64,000 bases of DNA from Daucus carota subsp. sativus (GCF_001625215.2 NC_030384.2:28756527-28820526); one strand, 5' to 3'. Positions 11,843-24,070 are shown, counted from the first letter of the stretch. Notes: a model not told the origin generated them from the letters alone. Translations and numbers: made by a program.

Positions 11843-12526
11843 ACACTTTTTAAGGCTGCTGCATTAAGGATAAGGCCTTGCAATATTCTCTTCAAGTTGC
11901 TACAATGCTCTACTAAAGTCTAAAAAGCCACTAAAATATTAAAAGCCACTAAAATATTAAAGTTATACAAACTAAGAGAACTCCTTGATGGGGACCTTTT
12001 TGTATATGATTAGATTAGGCGTCTTGGGTTCCCTCTTTTGCTTTTAATCTTTAATCTAGGTTTTTAGATTGATTATGGATAGAACTCTCTGTGACCTGTC
12101 ATAGAGCAAGAGGCAATCATATACATTCTTTTATTTTTGGTTTTTATATGCATGCAACTTAGCAATTAAAAAGAAAAAGAGAACTCCTTATTAAACTATT
12201 CATTTTTAGTGGGAAATGGTGGACGGATCCATGATTTTCGTTTAGGGGATATCAGACAAATTTTGAGAACACACTTATAAATTTTAAATTTTTGAATTTT
12301 TGAGAAATATTGTCATATTTTTTAAAAAATTTAATGAATAGAAAACCTAAAATTTGATTTTAGGGGATAGGTGTCTTCCACTATCCCTTACATGAATTTC
12401 TCCTGGATATGGCGGTGTGTATAAGAAAGTAAGAACAACTTCTTGATTTCTCTTATAGAGTAAGATCATCCAAAAGCCAAAGAAAATCACATCAATATTG
12501 AATCAACTTGTATACATGCAAGTTGC
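11843..12526 (+). repeat. upstream copy of the lectin promoter segment
   Basis: Shares ordered blocks with 12527-12745: AAGGCTGCTGCATT (11852/12539), CTTCAAGTTGC, AAGTTATACAAA, GAGAACTCCTT, ACTTCTTGATTTCTC and a TATA-like segment (CTTATAGAGTAAG at about 12453 versus CCTATAAATTAAG at about 12680). A likely insertion at about 12215-12400 separates its two halves. It may be the promoter remnant of a lost second lectin gene, or a promoter-only duplication. Confidence 0.65.
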
Positions 12527-12771
12527 CATTTTATTTCAAGGCTGCTGCATTCCCTTGGTCCCTTCAAGTTGCAACTTTACAATAAAATTATCGAAACCAT
12601 TGAATCATGTATTTAAGTTATACAAAACGAGAGAACTCCTTAAACAATTCATTTAAAGTAAAAGAACTTCTTGATTTCTCCTATAAATTAAGACCCTCCA
12701 GAAGCCATCAATATCGAAGCAAGTTATATACATACAGTAAAAGAAGAAAAGCTAAGAAACTAAACAGGGTA
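12527..12771 (+). promoter_or_regulatory. proximal promoter and leader of the lectin gene
   Basis: A TATA-box-like CCTATAAATTAAG at about 12680 lies about 90 bp before the chosen ATG. The start site is expected roughly 30 bp after it, giving a leader of about 60 nt. The whole block is the downstream member of the duplicated pair described at 11843-12526. Confidence 0.5.
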
Positions 12772-13200
12772 ATGGCAAGTTCTTTAAGATGTTGTATGTT
12801 GATTGTTTTGCTAGTTCTAACTAGCAACTCAGGCATTCATGTTTCAGCAAGAGTGTCATTATTTACGAATCAATCGCTCCGCGTTAACGAGCAACTCATC
12901 ACCCGTTCGTTCAGCCTTTCAATGCAAGGAGACTGCAATCTTGTTCTTCGCGACAACACGAGGGTTTTGTGGAGCACATCGACAGCTGGTTGGGGCACTA
13001 ATTGCCGTGTAACAATGCAGGATGATGGGAATTTGGTGGTGTACAATGACCAAGGGGCACTTTGGGCAAGCAACACATGGAGACAAGGAAAAGATACTTA
13101 TGAACTTATTCTACAGGAGGACAGGAATTTGGTCATATACAAAGGAGCTGCTAGAACAGCAATATGGAGTACCAGGACACAATTCTTGGCATCTGAATAG
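12772..13200 (+). CDS. GNA-related (bulb-type) mannose-binding lectin, secreted
   Basis: Single-exon gene for 142 residues. I start at 12772 (MASSLRCC) because a hydrophobic signal peptide follows immediately (about residues 1-26) and the upstream part of the open frame is leader. The mature part is one B-lectin domain with three QxDxNxVxY subsites: QGDCNLVLR (52-60, final Tyr replaced by Arg), QDDGNLVVY (83-91, intact) and QEDRNLVIY (115-123, intact). Cys55 and Cys78 can form the conserved disulfide. There is no kinase or PAN domain, so this is a soluble lectin, probably apoplastic or vacuolar, binding mannose-type glycans. Such lectins are linked to storage and defence. Two of the three sugar sites look competent. 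Confidence 0.9.
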   Translation: MASSLRCCMLIVLLVLTSNSGIHVSARVSLFTNQSLRVNEQLITRSFSLSMQGDCNLVLRDNTRVLWSTSTAGWGTNCRVTMQDDGNLVVYNDQGALWASNTWRQGKDTYELILQEDRNLVIYKGAARTAIWSTRTQFLASE

Positions 13201-13502
13201 ATGAACTAATGTCGTATGTGCAGCTGCTTAATTTGCCAGATGATTTCATGCTAGCTGCTTCCCTGATTTCTAAATTATGTTTGTGTGTGTAAAATACCTA
13301 TACATGTATTCTATCCACATATACGGTGGATTGGTGTATCTTTTATTAATATTTCCGTTTTTTTCGTGGTGTGTTAATACTTAATAGACACACAATAACA
13401 AGTTTTGTGTATCTAAAATTTCTAAATGTTCGTGTCTTTTTTTGTGTTATGCATAATATAGTGGACCACAAAGTGATCCCTCATGTGCTCAAATATACAT
13501 AG

Positions 13503-14264
13503 TTAGAGCAACTCCAATTAATATGGGTGCCAAGAGGGGTGCCAAATCCAATATCAGCATTTTTGGGTAGGCTGTAACTCAATCCGGGTGAGCCGGGCGT
13601 AATTCGAGCCGAGTTTAATTGAGTTGAGCCGAGCCGGCTCGTTTAACCAATCGAGCCTAAACCTCTACCCGAACTCGACTCGTTTATTTTCACGAGTCGA
13701 GTCGAGCAGACTCGTTTAGCTAAACGAGCCGATTTTAACGAGTCGGGAGAGCAGGCTCGTTTAATTTTACCCTAAATCGAGCCTAAAACTCTACACAAAC
13801 TCGGCTCGTTTAATTTCATAAGTCGAGCCGAGCCAGCTCATTTAATTAAACGAGCCGAAACCTCTGACCGAACTCGAGCTCGTTTAGCTAAATGAGTCGA
13901 GTCGTGCCCGTCAAAACGAGTGCGAGCCGGGCGAGCTCGCGAGCTGCCCGGTTCAAATTACAGCATTACTGTTGGGTGCTTCCTATTGAAGATGCAAGGG
14001 TGTCAAGATAAGTTGCCAACTTTTGCCATCCCCTTGGCACCCCCTCCTAATGGAAAAACCCAAAATACTTGTACCAAAAGTATATATTTTACATATATCT
14101 TATATATTTTACATATTTTTTTCTATTATTTATTTGGAAACCACCTAGACAACTTAAAACAGATGCCAACTATTGGATTTGAAGGATGTCAAATATAACA
14201 CGAATGTAACTAAATTATAATATTATATTTGCAAAGTGGATAACTAAAAAGGGACGGAGGGAGT
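13503..14264. repeat. composite repeat region with GAGCCGAGC-rich block and MITE end
   Basis: 13570-13960 is an array-like block of CGAGCC/GGCTCG and TCGTTTAA motifs, similar in composition to 47433-47790. It seems to interrupt an older element whose edges read GAGCAACTCCAAT (13506) and GCCATCCCCTTGGCACC (about 14025). CAGCATT occurs on both sides (about 13555 and 13960), possibly a target duplication. GGGACGGAGGGAGTA at about 14250 is a Stowaway right end without a visible left end. Confidence 0.55.
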
Positions 14265-14482
14265 ATTGTTTACAAGCCTTTTTCAACATTGGTTCTACCT
14301 TCTGCACTATTGTGTCGCCAGCTCTTCGACAATAGTTTTTAACTGTTGTTGTAGATAAATTTCAATAACGGTTGGTTCTCTGTTGTCTGAAACATTATCA
14401 GATATCGTCTCGATATTTAACAGAATCTCGATGTGATAGACAACGGTGCTAAACCGTTGTATAACCCTGTTTTCCTTGTAGT
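14265..14482. mobile_element. CACTA transposon end fragment
   Basis: Ends in CCTTGTAGTG at about 14473-14482, the reverse of the canonical CACTACAAGG terminus. It is preceded by subterminal-like ACGGT/AACCGTTGT motifs, some in inverted orientation. No coding sequence remains. Confidence 0.5.
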
Positions 14483-15439
14483 GCTCTTAAAATAGGGCAT
14501 GTGACAATTTACGAGTGTGCTTCAGTACAATGATTAGAATCTTCAATCCAGCCCTTCTTTTTATTTTCTTCATCATCAGAAAAAGCAGAACCAGTTAGAC
14601 GTTGATGCGTATTTTGAAATATGTCATAGAGACGTGGATCGGATATAAGCATACCTGAGCAAGCAAGCAGAAGATACACACAGGCACACAGCTCTCAACT
14701 GTACTCTCCGTCCCTCTCCAGTCGAATAGAAATGAAATTTATTATGACTCAAATTCGTAGCAAAATTAATTTATTCAAAGTTCAATGAAATATACCCCAG
14801 TCCCCACCCTCTATAATTTGGACAAAATTTATGATAATTATAATTTTCAGACCAACATATAATTTATCTGATTTATCTGTAGTGTTAAATTAAGTTTTAT
14901 ATTTTGTGACAAAAAAATTTAAAATTTTATATTTAAAGTTGAATATAAATTATTAATATTAAAATTACTATAAATTTAATTTTGCAGATTATTATGTATT
15001 ATAAATTGTATAATGTCTAATTTTACTTCTGCATTACAATATTTATGTAACACAATTTACATAAGAGATTCATATGATTAATACAAATAATATAAAAATA
15101 ATACATCATCAAATGATCACATTTTTTCTCAATTATTTGTAAATTGTTCAGAACATTAATCACATTGAATAATATTATTGTTGTAAAAATCGAAAATCGG
15201 GATTGAAGAGGCAGAATAGAGATTAATCATTAATCAAATGATTGATAATTAATCAGAAGATTAACCAGATATTTATAATATAATAATAGTATTTAATATA
15301 TTAATTTAATTATTATATAATATTTAATTTAAAAAATAAAATAATTTATCGGATTTTAAAAATCGATTTGGGAAGGAGATTAATTGGTCGAATCGAGGAT
15401 AATACGCAGATCAATCATCCTAGGAAAATCTTTTCACAA
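14483..15439. other. intergenic, AT-rich
   Basis: No exon-like frame. Around 15185-15405 there are AAATCG-type motifs facing each other (AAAATCGAAAATCGGGATT and AAAATCGATTTGGG), which may be a diverged MITE of the kind also seen at 26223-26545. Confidence 0.4.
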
Positions 15440-16680
15440 CAATTTCTTAACTTTTTAAATTTACCCAGACCCTTGATCACAATGGATGATTTCATCTGCA
15501 TTACTGGTTTTGCAATCCATAATGACTACTCTGTAAAGGTTTATGACTGGCTAAATACTCTAAACTTACTTGGTAACATATATACCTGAAGTAGGCATTT
15601 GGAAGGAGCACGGAAGTTAACAGAGAAGATTCTGCTGCAAAAATATCAGAGCTTTTCATATGATGGAATGATCAACTCTTTGGCCATATGGTGGAACTTC
15701 TAGAATGTCTCCGTGTAAAAGGATTCTTCACCAGTGATCCCATGTACAAATGTACAAGGTGTCCCCTTACAGGAGCAGGAACAAAAATCAACTCTGACAA
15801 ATTCTTGTGACCCTCACATTAGTCAGGTCCAAAGAAGAGATTAATGTATGTTAGATTTATAAACACTAGAGTTCTCTCGAGTAATTTGCTTAATGTATCT
15901 GATATTCCTTAAGATCCTCAGTTATAGTTACAGAGATTCTAATAGAGGAAATAGTATAGAATTGTCATAAAGCAGATAGAGAGAATTGTCAACTTGAAAG
16001 GGCATATGACTAACATCGATATGTAGTTCCACAAGTTATAGCAATTCGAATCAAACAAAGCAAACAAGAAACCTCAGACAAATCAAACGAGTTCATATGC
16101 TACTTGGCGTCTTCAGGTAATGTAGTGGCTGAGACAGTCTATTCGGGTCCTGCAGCCAAGTACTTTGAAACAAGTTGCAAACACAGAGTACAAACAATTA
16201 GACATTAACAAGTAATGTAAACTAACATTTGATAACATAAAAAGAAGATTGACATTACCGCAGGAAAGTTACTTCCTGTAACTTCTTAATATTATATAAG
16301 CTACCAAGAACCTTGACCACATTGGGTGTTTCTGTCTGCATTATTGTGTTTCGTGACACAATACAAGAATATTCTTTAAGGTTTTCTAACCCGGATATAG
16401 CATACTCTAGAGTTATTTCATCATATGCTTGTAGTAGGCATTCGACATTAGGAGCACGGAAGTTGATTGAGAAGAGTCCTTTTCCATATACCAAGGCAAC
16501 TTCTTAAGAACAGGCAATTGAAAATGCTTTGTCCAAAATCAGAAGTAATCAGGAATAGCTCGAGAATAATCAGATTAGTATAGGGAAACAAACCATTGGT
16601 AAACCTCAAATGTGTAAGCTCTAAACCAGAAATCGATCTAATCTTGAGCATTTTTACATCTAATATTTTTGTCATACAGA
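15440..16680 (-). pseudogene. rearranged F-box/LRR pseudogene fragments
   Basis: Minus-strand pieces match parts of the F-box genes but in broken order. 15440-15660 matches the end of exon 1 (around the reverse of GACCACATTGGATGAT). 16010-16165 matches exon 2, with a stop a few codons into YLAAGPE and frame damage. 16255-16675 matches the second half of exon 1 (LELTHLRF, SINFRAPNVECLL, SGLENLKEYS, NVVKVLGSL). No F-box survives. At least two partial copies are juxtaposed, which suggests unequal exchange next to the intact gene at 16967-18503. Confidence 0.8.
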
Positions 16681-16966
16681 CAGATGAGATACCAGAAGTG
16701 TAATGATTTAACTAAGCTTAGGGATAGTCTAAAACACTATGCAAATTATAGAAACAAAAGTGTACAATTGATTAGTTATCAAGGCCCTAAGAGAAAGAGG
16801 AACACAAAAGCACAATGGTTTGTCTCTTTGTGAAACATAAAGCACAGAAAGCTGGCAAAATTTACGAATACATATTTTGCTTCATCCATGATCTGAGTCA
16901 TCTGACTGTCTTGTTAAGTAAACTCATGTGCCCTAAAAGCTGGCTACAAAACGGGCAAATATATGA

Positions 16967-18503
16967 TTACATTTCAAATATTTCAAGCCAAAGTTCGAAA
17001 TCAAAATCATCAACGATAACGGGGTGTTCCAAGTATTTGATTTGTGCTCTTGATGAACCTCTAGAATATTGCATAATCTCTTTCTTCATTGTTAATGCTA
17101 CATCCTCTTTCATGCCTTTTCCACAGTGGATGCACATTGTTTTCAACAACGGACTGTGGCCTAATAGAAACTTGACTACCTCGAGCTCAGTTTTAATACC
17201 CATGAAATTACTGAATGTGACAATTTCAAGATGACCAATAGTACAGTCTTCAAAATCTTCTATCAAGTAATGCTTAAGATCCTCTTTACCAGCACACTCG
17301 CAATCCTCGTCATGGAAACACTCATAGTGCTGATAGAGAAAACATTAAAGATTTGTCATAGAGTAGTTAAAGGGATACAGAATGACTTGAAGTGCATATG
17401 ACTTACCGACATATGTAGTTTGCACAAGTTGGGAGCGCTCCGGATCAAACAAAGCAAACAAGAAATCTCTGACAAATTAGCAAAGTTCATATCCCAGATG
17501 TTTAGTGTCTTCAGGTAGGGTGGTGGTTGAGAAAGTCTATTTGGGCACCCTCCTCCAGCCAAGTACTTTGTAACACGTTGCAGACAAAGAGCACAAACAT
17601 CAGACATTGATGAGTAAGATAAAGTTACTGTGGACAATGTAAAAGATATACATATATTACCTTAAGAAAATCAATTCCTGTAGAGAACTTCTCAATTTTT
17701 GGTAAACTGCCCAGGACCTTGACCACATTGGATGATTTTGTCCGCGTTTCTGGATTTCTAACCAAGACGTAAGAATGCTCTGTAAGGTTTTCTAACCCCA
17801 TAAAATCATACTCAAAGCTTACTCCGTAATGTACTTGATGTAGGCATTTGAGAGAAGGAGCACGAAAGTTAACAGGGAAGATTTCACTGCAACATATCAA
17901 GGTCAGCTTCTCAAGCGCAGGGCAAACAATAATAGTTTGTCCAAAATTAGAAGCAACATTAACTAGCTCAAGCTTTATCAGATTAACAAATCCTCCAAAT
18001 GCAGAGCTATGGGGAAAAAGAGATCTTCCAAGCCTTAAATGGGTCAGATCCAAAGAAGAGTAATTATGTGCCTTAAAGTTTCCAGCCTCATTGTCCTCCT
18101 CTAGAATAAGTTGCTTGGTACATTTCCTTGAGAATAATGGAATCCAGTGATCGATAAAATCATGAACTACTTCAGCATCGAAGCTCATAGGACAGATGAA
18201 GGAGAATTTGAGGATTGGACCATTGTGGAGTAGCAGAAGTTTATTTACTACACTAACAAATTTAATCGCCTTCACGTGACCCCCATCATAACGATCTAAT
18301 CTCAGGAAGCTGCTGAGTCGATGATCAAAGATTAGATTTGGAATCGTAGTCCAACAATGCCTCCATTTTCTTGACAAGACGCTGGTTCTCACAGCATCTT
18401 GTATGGGCAGAAAGCAGAGGATAATCTCTTGTATGTGCAGAGGCAGCTCACTTATTCTATCTTCTTTACTAAGAGCAATCTTCTTCCTACTAGACTCCGC
18501 CAT
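16967..18503 (-). CDS. F-box/LRR/FBD protein, array member 1
   Basis: Three coding exons on the minus strand: 18503-17661, 17565-17407 and 17329-16967, all GT-AG and in frame, giving about 454 residues. The F-box lies at residues 14-60 (RISELPLHIQEIILCFLP, then RKWRHCW). Degenerate plant LRRs follow, and a C-terminal FBD-like region contains SPLLKTMCIH and a final acidic stretch. The family acts as substrate receptors of SCF ubiquitin ligases, binding SKP1/ASK through the F-box; the target is unknown. A leader intron is likely (donor at 19192, acceptor at 18510), because a good acceptor TTCCTGCAG sits just before the ATG, as in the other members. It is the most diverged of the four intact copies. 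Confidence 0.85.
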
Positions 18504-20039
18504 TCTTTTCTGCAGGAAAAAAATAACAAACCGTTACCGCTTATTAAATTCACCCAACCTATCTAACTCATATTTCACCTGATATTGCTGAGGTAACTAC
18601 GCAAAAAGCAAACACTATAACATCCTCCTAAAAATAAAATGAATACTACAGAAAGATTCACACACTAGGTTTACAATACATCATATTCACTCATTGCAAT
18701 TTCACCATGCCATAACCGAGACAGTTGAGAAAAACAGTGAAGAGTCTGACGATCTTTACCCCCAATTAGTATTTACAGGATTGAATTTGATCTTCTACAT
18801 TGACAATTGACAAAACATATATAAAACTTATCGACGTTTCAAGATATCTTCAACATCATAGAAAACGATGACAATAATCTCGATATGAACACGATTACGC
18901 TCCCAAGAAGTCAAGAAACACAACACACATCCTCCAATTATAACATATAGTCTAATTACAAAAGATGATCAGCATTTCGAATCAAGATTACAAAAAAACA
19001 AGCACGCTTCTTATGGCGAAAAATAATGAGATGAAACTAAACAATAGTACATTATCATTTGGTTGTCTGCAACGCAAATTTCATTTCAGCCTCATCATAG
19101 AATGAATAGACAAGAAACATGAATTGAATATGAGGGATATACATATAATGATTTATAAATAAGCGAATATAACGTAGCAAGAAAGAAGATACCAGTAGTT
19201 AGTCACTGGAGAAATTGTGGAAACAGGAAAAGAAGGCCCCTTCGATTAGTCGTGTAAAAGAAATGAGTCGTTGCTGATGATGGGCTGAGTCTTGATAATG
19301 AGGGTGTTTTCAGCGTGTCTGCCAAGAAAGAAACGGAGCTTCTTTTATGTGACGTGAAAGGATGCACCTCTGATTTTCTCGACCGGTAAATGCCAAAATT
19401 ATTATTCCGGTACTCTCATTTTTTATTCTAGGAAAAAAAAATTATTGAAATTATATTTTGTAAGAAAATTTAAATACGTGTGACAAGCTCTCATCCCTCA
19501 AAATAAAGAACGTATGAAGACAGAATAAATACTATTTTTTATTTTTTGATAAAAGTATTATTTTGCATGTAAATATCATATGCATTCTTAAAATAAATAT
19601 TTCGTTATTCGCATTTTTGAAATGAATATTAAATATTAATTAGTAACTTTTTATTTTTTTGAAAAGCGTGATACGTGTTCTCTCAAAATGAAGATCCTAC
19701 ATAAATTTTGTTCTTTTATTATTTATTCAACACCAAAATCACAATCACCATCTCGTCGTCAATTATTTTTGTCAAGAAATTACACCCATCAAATAAATCC
19801 ATCATCAAATTAGGTATTTGAACAGTTATTTTTGGCCAACAATTTGAAATTGGACTGTCATTTATCAAAAAATAATGAAAATTCTCTCTCGAAATCGTAC
19901 AGATATGAATATCCACCTCCGTGATACATTTTCTTGACAGGATTATATAAAAAATTAGAAATAATTATTCAAAATAAAGGAGAAGCATTTGTAAGGAGTT
20001 ATGAAGGTAAAATAGGCCATTGGATAAGCTAACTCTTTC
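18504..20039 (-). other. 5' leader intron and promoter region of array member 1, then AT-rich spacer
   Basis: The predicted leader intron spans 18510-19192 (CTG then GTATCTTC donor; CCTGCAG acceptor). Upstream (19200-19420) would hold the promoter. 19420-20040 is AT-rich with no exon; a minus-strand open frame at 19719-19916 shows no domain. Confidence 0.45.
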
Positions 20040-20330
20040 TTACATTTTCGAAGATATTGAAATTTTTTAACTCCATTGTCATCTCTAGCAAGGGGATATT
20101 GCCAGAAACAGTAGAAAGACTAACAAAGTTTTACCTGCTCAGCTGGCTCAATTCCATCATCATTTGGAAACTTAAAACAACTTGAAGCTTTAGACCTCTC
20201 ACTCAACAAGTTTGATGGAATAGTCCCGTGAGCTTGGGAGTTTAACATTCCTTTCATTCTTAAACCTGTCATCTAATCAACTCATTAGGGAAAAATTCTG
20301 CCATACAATCATCGACTTCTGAAGAAAAAT
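20040..20330 (+). pseudogene. fragment of a Ve-like LRR receptor protein gene
   Basis: Translates, with stops and shifts, to the C-terminal LRRs: GSIPSSFGNLKQLEALDLSL, then a stop, then ELGSLTFLSFLNLSSNQL. The same block occurs at 39640-39960. It is too short and broken to function. Confidence 0.8.
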
Positions 20331-20730
20331 ATTTTAAAAAGAAGAAAGGAACTCCACTGAAGATTTCTTGTGTAGTGGTGTTCAAACTGAAACTGGTCCC
20401 TCATCAAGGCTTCGATGGTGATCATTAGCATTTTAGTGGCAAAGTTGAGTGCGATATGATAGCAACAGAAATTGGTTTCTCTCGGGTTGGGCTTTAAATT
20501 TCACCGAAGATGGAGGATATATTACTACGAACGTGATGCTCTATCAACGATTTTAATTATAGAAGGCCAAGATATAGACAAAGAAAAGGCATTATTCCTC
20601 AGAGAGGAATAAGGTAAGCTTCATTGGAAGATTATTAATTGTAGCCATATTTTCTATAACATATAAATTAAGTACTATATCTTTCCATATACGAATGAGG
20701 AAAAAAAACAAAACAAGAGAAGATGCGGTG

Positions 20731-21436
20731 CAAGTTTATCATGGCACCAAGTCGAGTCTCGGCGCCCTGATACCTTGGAATCGACTAGTCGTAAAAAGTC
20801 GACAAGTCATTCATATACATATTTTTACTAGATTTAACAAATAAAATATAGTTGAACACACATCAGTCTATAATCAAAAGTAAAAGATAATAAGCAATAG
20901 TGAGATGTACAGGTTATAGCAGATTGTTAGATCACATGTAAAGTGAACCCAGAAAGTAGAGATAGGAAGGAACTAATAATGTGAAGTTGAAATGATATAA
21001 AGTTTATGGATATACTGATATTTGAAAATGATACAAAGATTACATAGTCTGAAGCAAAAAAGTAGTGACAGGAAAGAAATAACAATGTGAAGATGAAATG
21101 ATATAAAGATAGATTAGGGATATACTGATGTGTTGAAAATGATACAAAGATTACGTAGCCGGAGCAGGTAATCAGGGCTTACACACAGGTGACAGGTCTG
21201 TTAGTCGGACCTCATGTAGCCTCCCAAAGTCTTATCTTTCTTTTCATAACAAAATCACATAAGATTTTACTTGAAAAACCCTTACTTCTGAAGTTTCTGA
21301 TCAGACCAGGTGTCGGGTCAGGTAAAACTCATAAGTCGCCAGACCGAATAAGTCGTTGCTTGACTTTTTCTATAAAACAACTTGCCGACTAGTCGTTGAC
21401 TAGTCGACGAAACTAGTCGTCGACTTGATAACAATG
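20731..21436. mobile_element. non-autonomous hAT element, 706 bp, with GTCGACTAGTC-rich ends
   Basis: Flanked by ATGCGGTG (20723-20730) and ATGCAGTG (21437-21444), an 8-bp duplication with one mismatch. The left end CAAGTTTATCA and the right end TGATAACAATG are inverted, and AAGTCGA occurs near both. Both subterminal regions carry GACTAGTCG-type repeats. The 67-codon open frame at 21189-21392 shows no transposase motif. Confidence 0.75.
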
Positions 21437-21554
21437 ATGCAGTGAGAAGAAGACTAAACTTTGTAAGAACATCTATATATGCAAAGTTTCCGCTATTTTT
21501 TAATTCTTATAAAGTAGGTAGTGAAGTAGATGGATTTTATTCCTTAAACAGAGG

Positions 21555-21745
21555 GTTAATAGGCAAAAAGATCACTGAACTCATGATCAACTTGCAATTC
21601 AGTCACTGAACTCAAAAAGCTTGCAAATGGATCACAGAACTAGATTTAACTTGCAGTCAACTCACTGAACTAATAAAAACTTGCATTTAGGTCACTGCGC
21701 CGTTAAGTATCAGTTGACTTTAACGGAATCCGTTAAAAAGATTAA
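21555..21745. repeat. minisatellite-like block of about 30-bp units
   Basis: Four to five degenerate units, each with TCACTGAACT followed about 15 bp later by AACTTGCA (21580, 21601, 21634, 21661, 21693), then a GTTAAG..AACGG stretch typical of foldback MULE subterminal regions. Probably part of a larger element whose far end I could not place. Confidence 0.6.
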
Positions 21746-21799
21746 AAAAAACTTTAAAAAAATTTAGGTATATTTTTTGAATTCCATTAACAACAGATG

Positions 21800-23369
21800 A
21801 TGTTGTTAATAACAGATATATGTAACTTATGTCTTGAAACAGGATTGCCATTGTCACAGAGCATATCATACTGCACATGCTTCCTAATGCAAATAAAAGA
21901 AATTAGCAAATATTTAGACAATGACTAATAACTAATATTAATTTGAATTTGAAATATATAAACCGCATCCACAAAATCATGATCTTTTGTATAGGTAACA
22001 TGCACTCATGCAGTATGCTAAAGGGATATTAACCTTAACAGAGAACTGCTCTTAAAATATAACAGGGCTCTATAGCTACTGCCTACAAACAGCTATTAAT
22101 GTGACTATGTGAGTCTACATGTAAAAGAATACACAATTTCTGTCTGTCTGATTCCGTAAAATTGAAACTGCATTCTTGTTTTCCTCAAAACTCTTTAGCT
22201 AAGCACATATTAAAGATTTTAGTGATAATAGTATAGGCTCTGATAAACCGAACATAGTAAAGAAATGCATTACAATTTACAAGGGTGATTCATAGTGAAT
22301 CTTTGACATGCAGACTTCAGTAGAAGTGCAAAATTAAACAGTAATTAAGATAGAATATCAAACTGAATTGGGAGTTTATTTAATTGATTCTTGATTCTAA
22401 CTATCTTAGATTCTTTTATTTATCAGAATATGTTTTGATTCTTAGTTATTTTATGTTGTTACAAGTTCTCTTTTATTAAATTTTTAATAGTATCTTATAT
22501 ATTGTTTGATAAGTGTTAGCTTTGATAAATAACGACTATTGTAATATTTAAGTAATTACTTTTTGGATATATCGTATATATTACTATAATGTTAATATCA
22601 TACATCAGAATAATTTATATTAATTTTAGTTTTATTTAACATAATTGATAATCATAATTGTTATAAAATTTTCAAATTTTAGTTAAATTATACGAGTGGA
22701 GACGAGGTAAAAGAGATTGGGATGATCTCGACTTAAGCATACATGAAGTTTGGAACAGACTCGTCTACTAATCAAAAAGTTTTTGTGTTCAATCTCGAGG
22801 AATTATTAGTAAACCGAGTAGAACTTCATTAAAAATAAGACAAACTTGAGTTGTATTAGCTAGCAATTAGTTTATTTACAAACTTATTTATACACATAAA
22901 ATCTTGGCTAATTTCTCTTTAATACAAATATCTACACTAAGCTAGATGCCTATATTTTAAGCAATTTTCGTGTGTTATTTTAGTTAATATATTTTTCAAT
23001 AGGAATTTCGTGAATTGCTATTGTTAATTACATTTTTCCATTCTGTAAGAATAGCTATTGTCAAAATTTTGATTGGTACCTTAATGTTTTTCTAAATCTC
23101 TAGCCTCCTAAATATTTAATTACTTGTATGTTTATCTACTAATTTTCATTTATTTCTAACACCAGGAGACGTTAATTATCCGGTACATCTGTTGGCATAT
23201 TTATTTAACAATTTTTATTTTTTTTTGAATATTTGCAACATTTATCTAACAAATTTGACACATGAAAAGATACTAAAGGCAAATTAAGCTAACTTTAGGA
23301 TGCAGGCAGATATAAATGTAAACCATAGCTAAAGCACTGAGATACATATGTAGCAAACTTTTCAAAATC
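21800..23369. other. intergenic, AT-rich, no gene seen
   Basis: No open frame with family resemblance. 22690-22900 contains GAGACGAGG and AATCTCGAGG-type motifs suggestive of old transposon sequence, without clear ends. Confidence 0.5.
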
Positions 23370-23516
23370 CAAGGGTGCAAATAAGCTGACTTCAAAAAGG
23401 TTAACTCCAGATTTCAAAATTACTAATCATCATTCATCCCAAAAGTTAAAGTGTCAAGTTTCTGCTCTTAATAATCAAAGAAAATGATACAGCTGCAAAG
23501 GCAGATAAGCACAAAC

Positions 23517-23770
23517 ATTTACTGCATTCTATCTATAGAATGTTAACGTTTTTTAATCTCCAGCCTACTTGTTATTTAGTTATTTAAATCTTTATCTAGT
23601 TTTAAGCTCAAGAAACCTAATATTTTGAACACTTGTTATCTCCATTTACTGCATTCTATCTATAGAATGTTAACGTGTTTTTATCTCCAGCCTACTTGAT
23701 ATTTAGTTATTTAAATCTTTATTTAATTTTAAGCTCTAGAAACCTAATAGTTTGAACACTTAAACAGCTA
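23517..23770. repeat. 127-bp tandem duplication in the 3' flank of array member 2
   Basis: ATTTACTGCATTCTATC starts at 23517 and again at 23644, and each copy runs through CTCCAGCCTACTTG and TTTTAAGCTC to TTTGAACACTT. Unit 2 (around 28092) has a single copy, so this arose after units 1 and 2 separated, or was lost there. Confidence 0.85.
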
Positions 23771-24070
23771 GCATATTTGTTGTGTATAATTTTCGATAAG
23801 TGTAGACAATTAAGATAATAAAGGTAAATTAAGCAAATCTTAGGATACAAGAAATGCAGTCCACATACATGATCCAGGTGGTAATGAAGATAGAAACACA
23901 AAAGCACATGGTCATGACTGTAGCAGATATAAAACATTGAAAGTTGCCAACTTACACAGATACATTTGTTGCAAATGTTCTAATACACGGCTGTTTTTTA
24001 TCTTCTTTGTGTTACTCCACAGTGGCAAAGAAGCAGGAACCAGAAGCTTGGCTGCAAGTCTGCAACAAGG

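Noticed and set aside
12607..12771. N-terminal extension of the lectin frame by 55 residues
   Set aside because: The extension is Lys/Arg/Ser-rich, overlaps the promoter and TATA-like sequence, and would bury the signal peptide.
13570..13960. Possible CRISPR-like or regulatory repeat array
   Set aside because: Units are degenerate, lack regular spacers and occur in both orientations; this is plant transposon subterminal sequence.
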